From NCBI GenBank assembly GCA_030041225.1, contig JASHOG010000034.1, positions 27,744 through 91,743 on the forward strand: 64,000 nt of DNA, written 5' to 3'. The notes under the pieces are model-generated. The model was not told the DNA's origin. It saw nothing but the letters and a program-made list of their open reading frames with translations, and did not search any database. A program made the position numbers and the translations under genes. This document shows positions 63,094-64,000 of this stretch, one piece after another. This DNA is from Vulcanimicrobiota bacterium. Lineage in GTDB: Bacteria; Vulcanimicrobiota; Vulcanimicrobiia; Vulcanimicrobiales; Vulcanimicrobiaceae. The first letter of the stretch is position 1; every line of letters starts with the position of its first letter.

Positions 63094-64000
63094 ATGGTTT
63101 CCCGGCCGGTCTACTGCCGCCGTTTCATCGGGCGGCGCGCGCAATTGGAGCTCCTGGCCGAACGGCAGCGCGAGGCGCTCGAGGGCCGTGGCTCGCTCGT
63201 GCTTATCTCCGGCGAAGCCGGCATCGGAAAGAGCCGCCTCATCGAACAGGCAAACGAGGCCTTCAAGAAGGGCTCGGGCGAGGCACTGCTGGGGCGCTGC
63301 TATCAGTACGTTCAAGCACCGTACGCGCCGTTCGCCGACCTAATGCGCGCCCTCGAGATCCTGCATCCCGACGTGCTCCCGGCCTCTTCGGCGCTCAAGC
63401 TCGCCGTTTCACCGTTGCTCGACGACGCCTCAAGCGACGCGACGCGGCGCGCCGCAAGCGACGACGAAAAACGGCGTCTCTTCGACGGTGTCGCGGATGC
63501 ATTGCGCGCGTTTGCTGCTCGTGCGCCGCTTCTGCTGACGATCGAGGACGTCCATTGGGCCGACGACGGAACGCTCGAGCTTCTGCAGCACATCGTGCCG
63601 ATGTTGGGCAGGGCGCGTATCGTCCTCACCTGCACGTATCGCAGCGAGGAGGTGCGGCAGCGCCATGTGTTGCGCACGGCTCTTGCAACATTGCAGGCGC
63701 AGACGAATGTTTGGCGCATCGAGCTCGAGCCGCTCGACGCCGGCGAGGTACGCGAGCTCATCGCGTACTCGGTCGAGGATAGCGCACGCGACGCTGTCGC
63801 CGAGGTCGCCGACTCCGTCTGCCGCCTCGCGGATGGAAATCCGTTTTTCGCGGAGGAGATCCTCAAGAACGCCCTCGATGCCTCTGCGCGCGGAGCGAGC
63901 GAGCTTCCGCTCTCGGTCACCCAAGCCGTGGTAGAGCGAGCGGCCGGGCTCGCTGAGAGCGACCGCTACATCCTCGATTGCGCCTCGCTCCTCGATCGAG
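63094..64000 (+). CDS. AAA_16-type ATPase regulator, partial
   Basis: ATG 63094; 302 residues to the window edge. FIGRRAQLELL, Walker A ISGEAGIGKSRL, Walker B LLLTIEDVHWAD and VLTCTYRSEEV are the features of AAA_16/NB-ARC-type ATPases found in LuxR or cyclase-coupled regulators. The C-terminal domain is off-window, so the output type is unknown. It is divergent from the tandem peptide genes. Confidence 0.85.
   Translation, partial: MVSRPVYCRRFIGRRAQLELLAERQREALEGRGSLVLISGEAGIGKSRLIEQANEAFKKGSGEALLGRCYQYVQAPYAPFADLMRALEILHPDVLPASSALKLAVSPLLDDASSDATRRAASDDEKRRLFDGVADALRAFAARAPLLLTIEDVHWADDGTLELLQHIVPMLGRARIVLTCTYRSEEVRQRHVLRTALATLQAQTNVWRIELEPLDAGEVRELIAYSVEDSARDAVAEVADSVCRLADGNPFFAEEILKNALDASARGASELPLSVTQAVVERAAGLAESDRYILDCASLLDR

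Overview
This is a 64-kb stretch of a GC-rich (roughly 60-65 % by eye) bacterial chromosome. It is gene-dense, with many 4-nt stop/start overlaps and frequent GTG/TTG starts. The gene content is mixed: a topA-trmFO-hslV-hslU run and a def-fmt-rsmB run as in Firmicutes, an FhaA/FhaB/phosphatase/FtsW-type run as in Actinobacteria, and hopanoid genes hpnA-hpnG-hpnK-hpnI. This would fit a deep-branching Terrabacteria lineage such as Eremiobacterota (WPS-2), but that is an inference. I could run no search. No rRNA, tRNA, CRISPR array, insertion sequence or phage was seen.

Layout. 1-3.5 kb: the N-terminal part of a fused FAD/Fe-S dehydrogenase (runs off the left edge), an unknown protein and a secreted Gly/Tyr-repeat protein. 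4-24 kb: a nitrogen-scavenging supercluster. The + strand carries a hydroxyproline arm (4-hydroxyproline epimerase, DapA-type deaminase, DadA-type oxidase), MgtC, pseudouridine breakdown (psuK-psuG), allantoinase PuuE, an allantoate amidohydrolase and a small cyclotransferase-like protein. The - strand carries HIU hydrolase, PuuD urate oxidase, OHCU decarboxylase, a two-gene xanthine dehydrogenase and HyuA/HyuB. An 8-oxoguanine deaminase lies in between on +. Together these encode xanthine or 8-oxoguanine to urate to allantoin to ureidoglycolate. 23.5-32 kb: secreted, zinc-ribbon and membrane-sensor proteins, an N4-glucosaminyl-asparaginase family enzyme, a glutathionyl-hydroquinone-reductase-like GST, an AlkB-like dioxygenase, a lipoprotein and a Uma2 nuclease. 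32.4-37.6 kb: a beta-oxidation set (thiolase, FadB-type fusion, acyl-CoA dehydrogenase). 37.6-40 kb: a VIT1-type transporter, an HExxH peptidase and a His/Thr-repeat secreted protein.

40-46.3 kb (-): a tightly overlapping operon def-fmt-rsmB-fhaA-like-fhaB-like-PP2C-like-ftsW-secreted protein. The PP2C-like protein has lost its catalytic aspartates and no Ser/Thr kinase is present. 46.4-52.4 kb (-): lipoprotein, hslU, hslV, trmFO, topA. 52.7 kb (+): a histone-like Lys/Arg protein with its own promoter, ribosome binding site and terminator. 53-57.5 kb (-): dxs-secG-dppD-like-dppF-like. 57.5-62.5 kb: a PAP2-like membrane protein (+), then (-) hpnA-hpnG-hpnK-hpnI and a diiron-type protein, implying extended hopanoids. 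62.5-63 kb: two tandem, nearly identical 56-residue peptide genes. From 63.1 kb: an AAA-type ATPase regulator running off the right edge.

The most notable signals are: (i) the kinase-less FHA/pseudophosphatase/FtsW operon; (ii) CTG start codons that seem unavoidable for fmt and the dppD-like gene; (iii) the tandem 56-residue peptides; (iv) a shared C-terminal domain joined to different low-complexity repeats in two secreted proteins 36 kb apart; (v) two families of dispersed intergenic repeats, one with a conserved core inside different palindromic arms.
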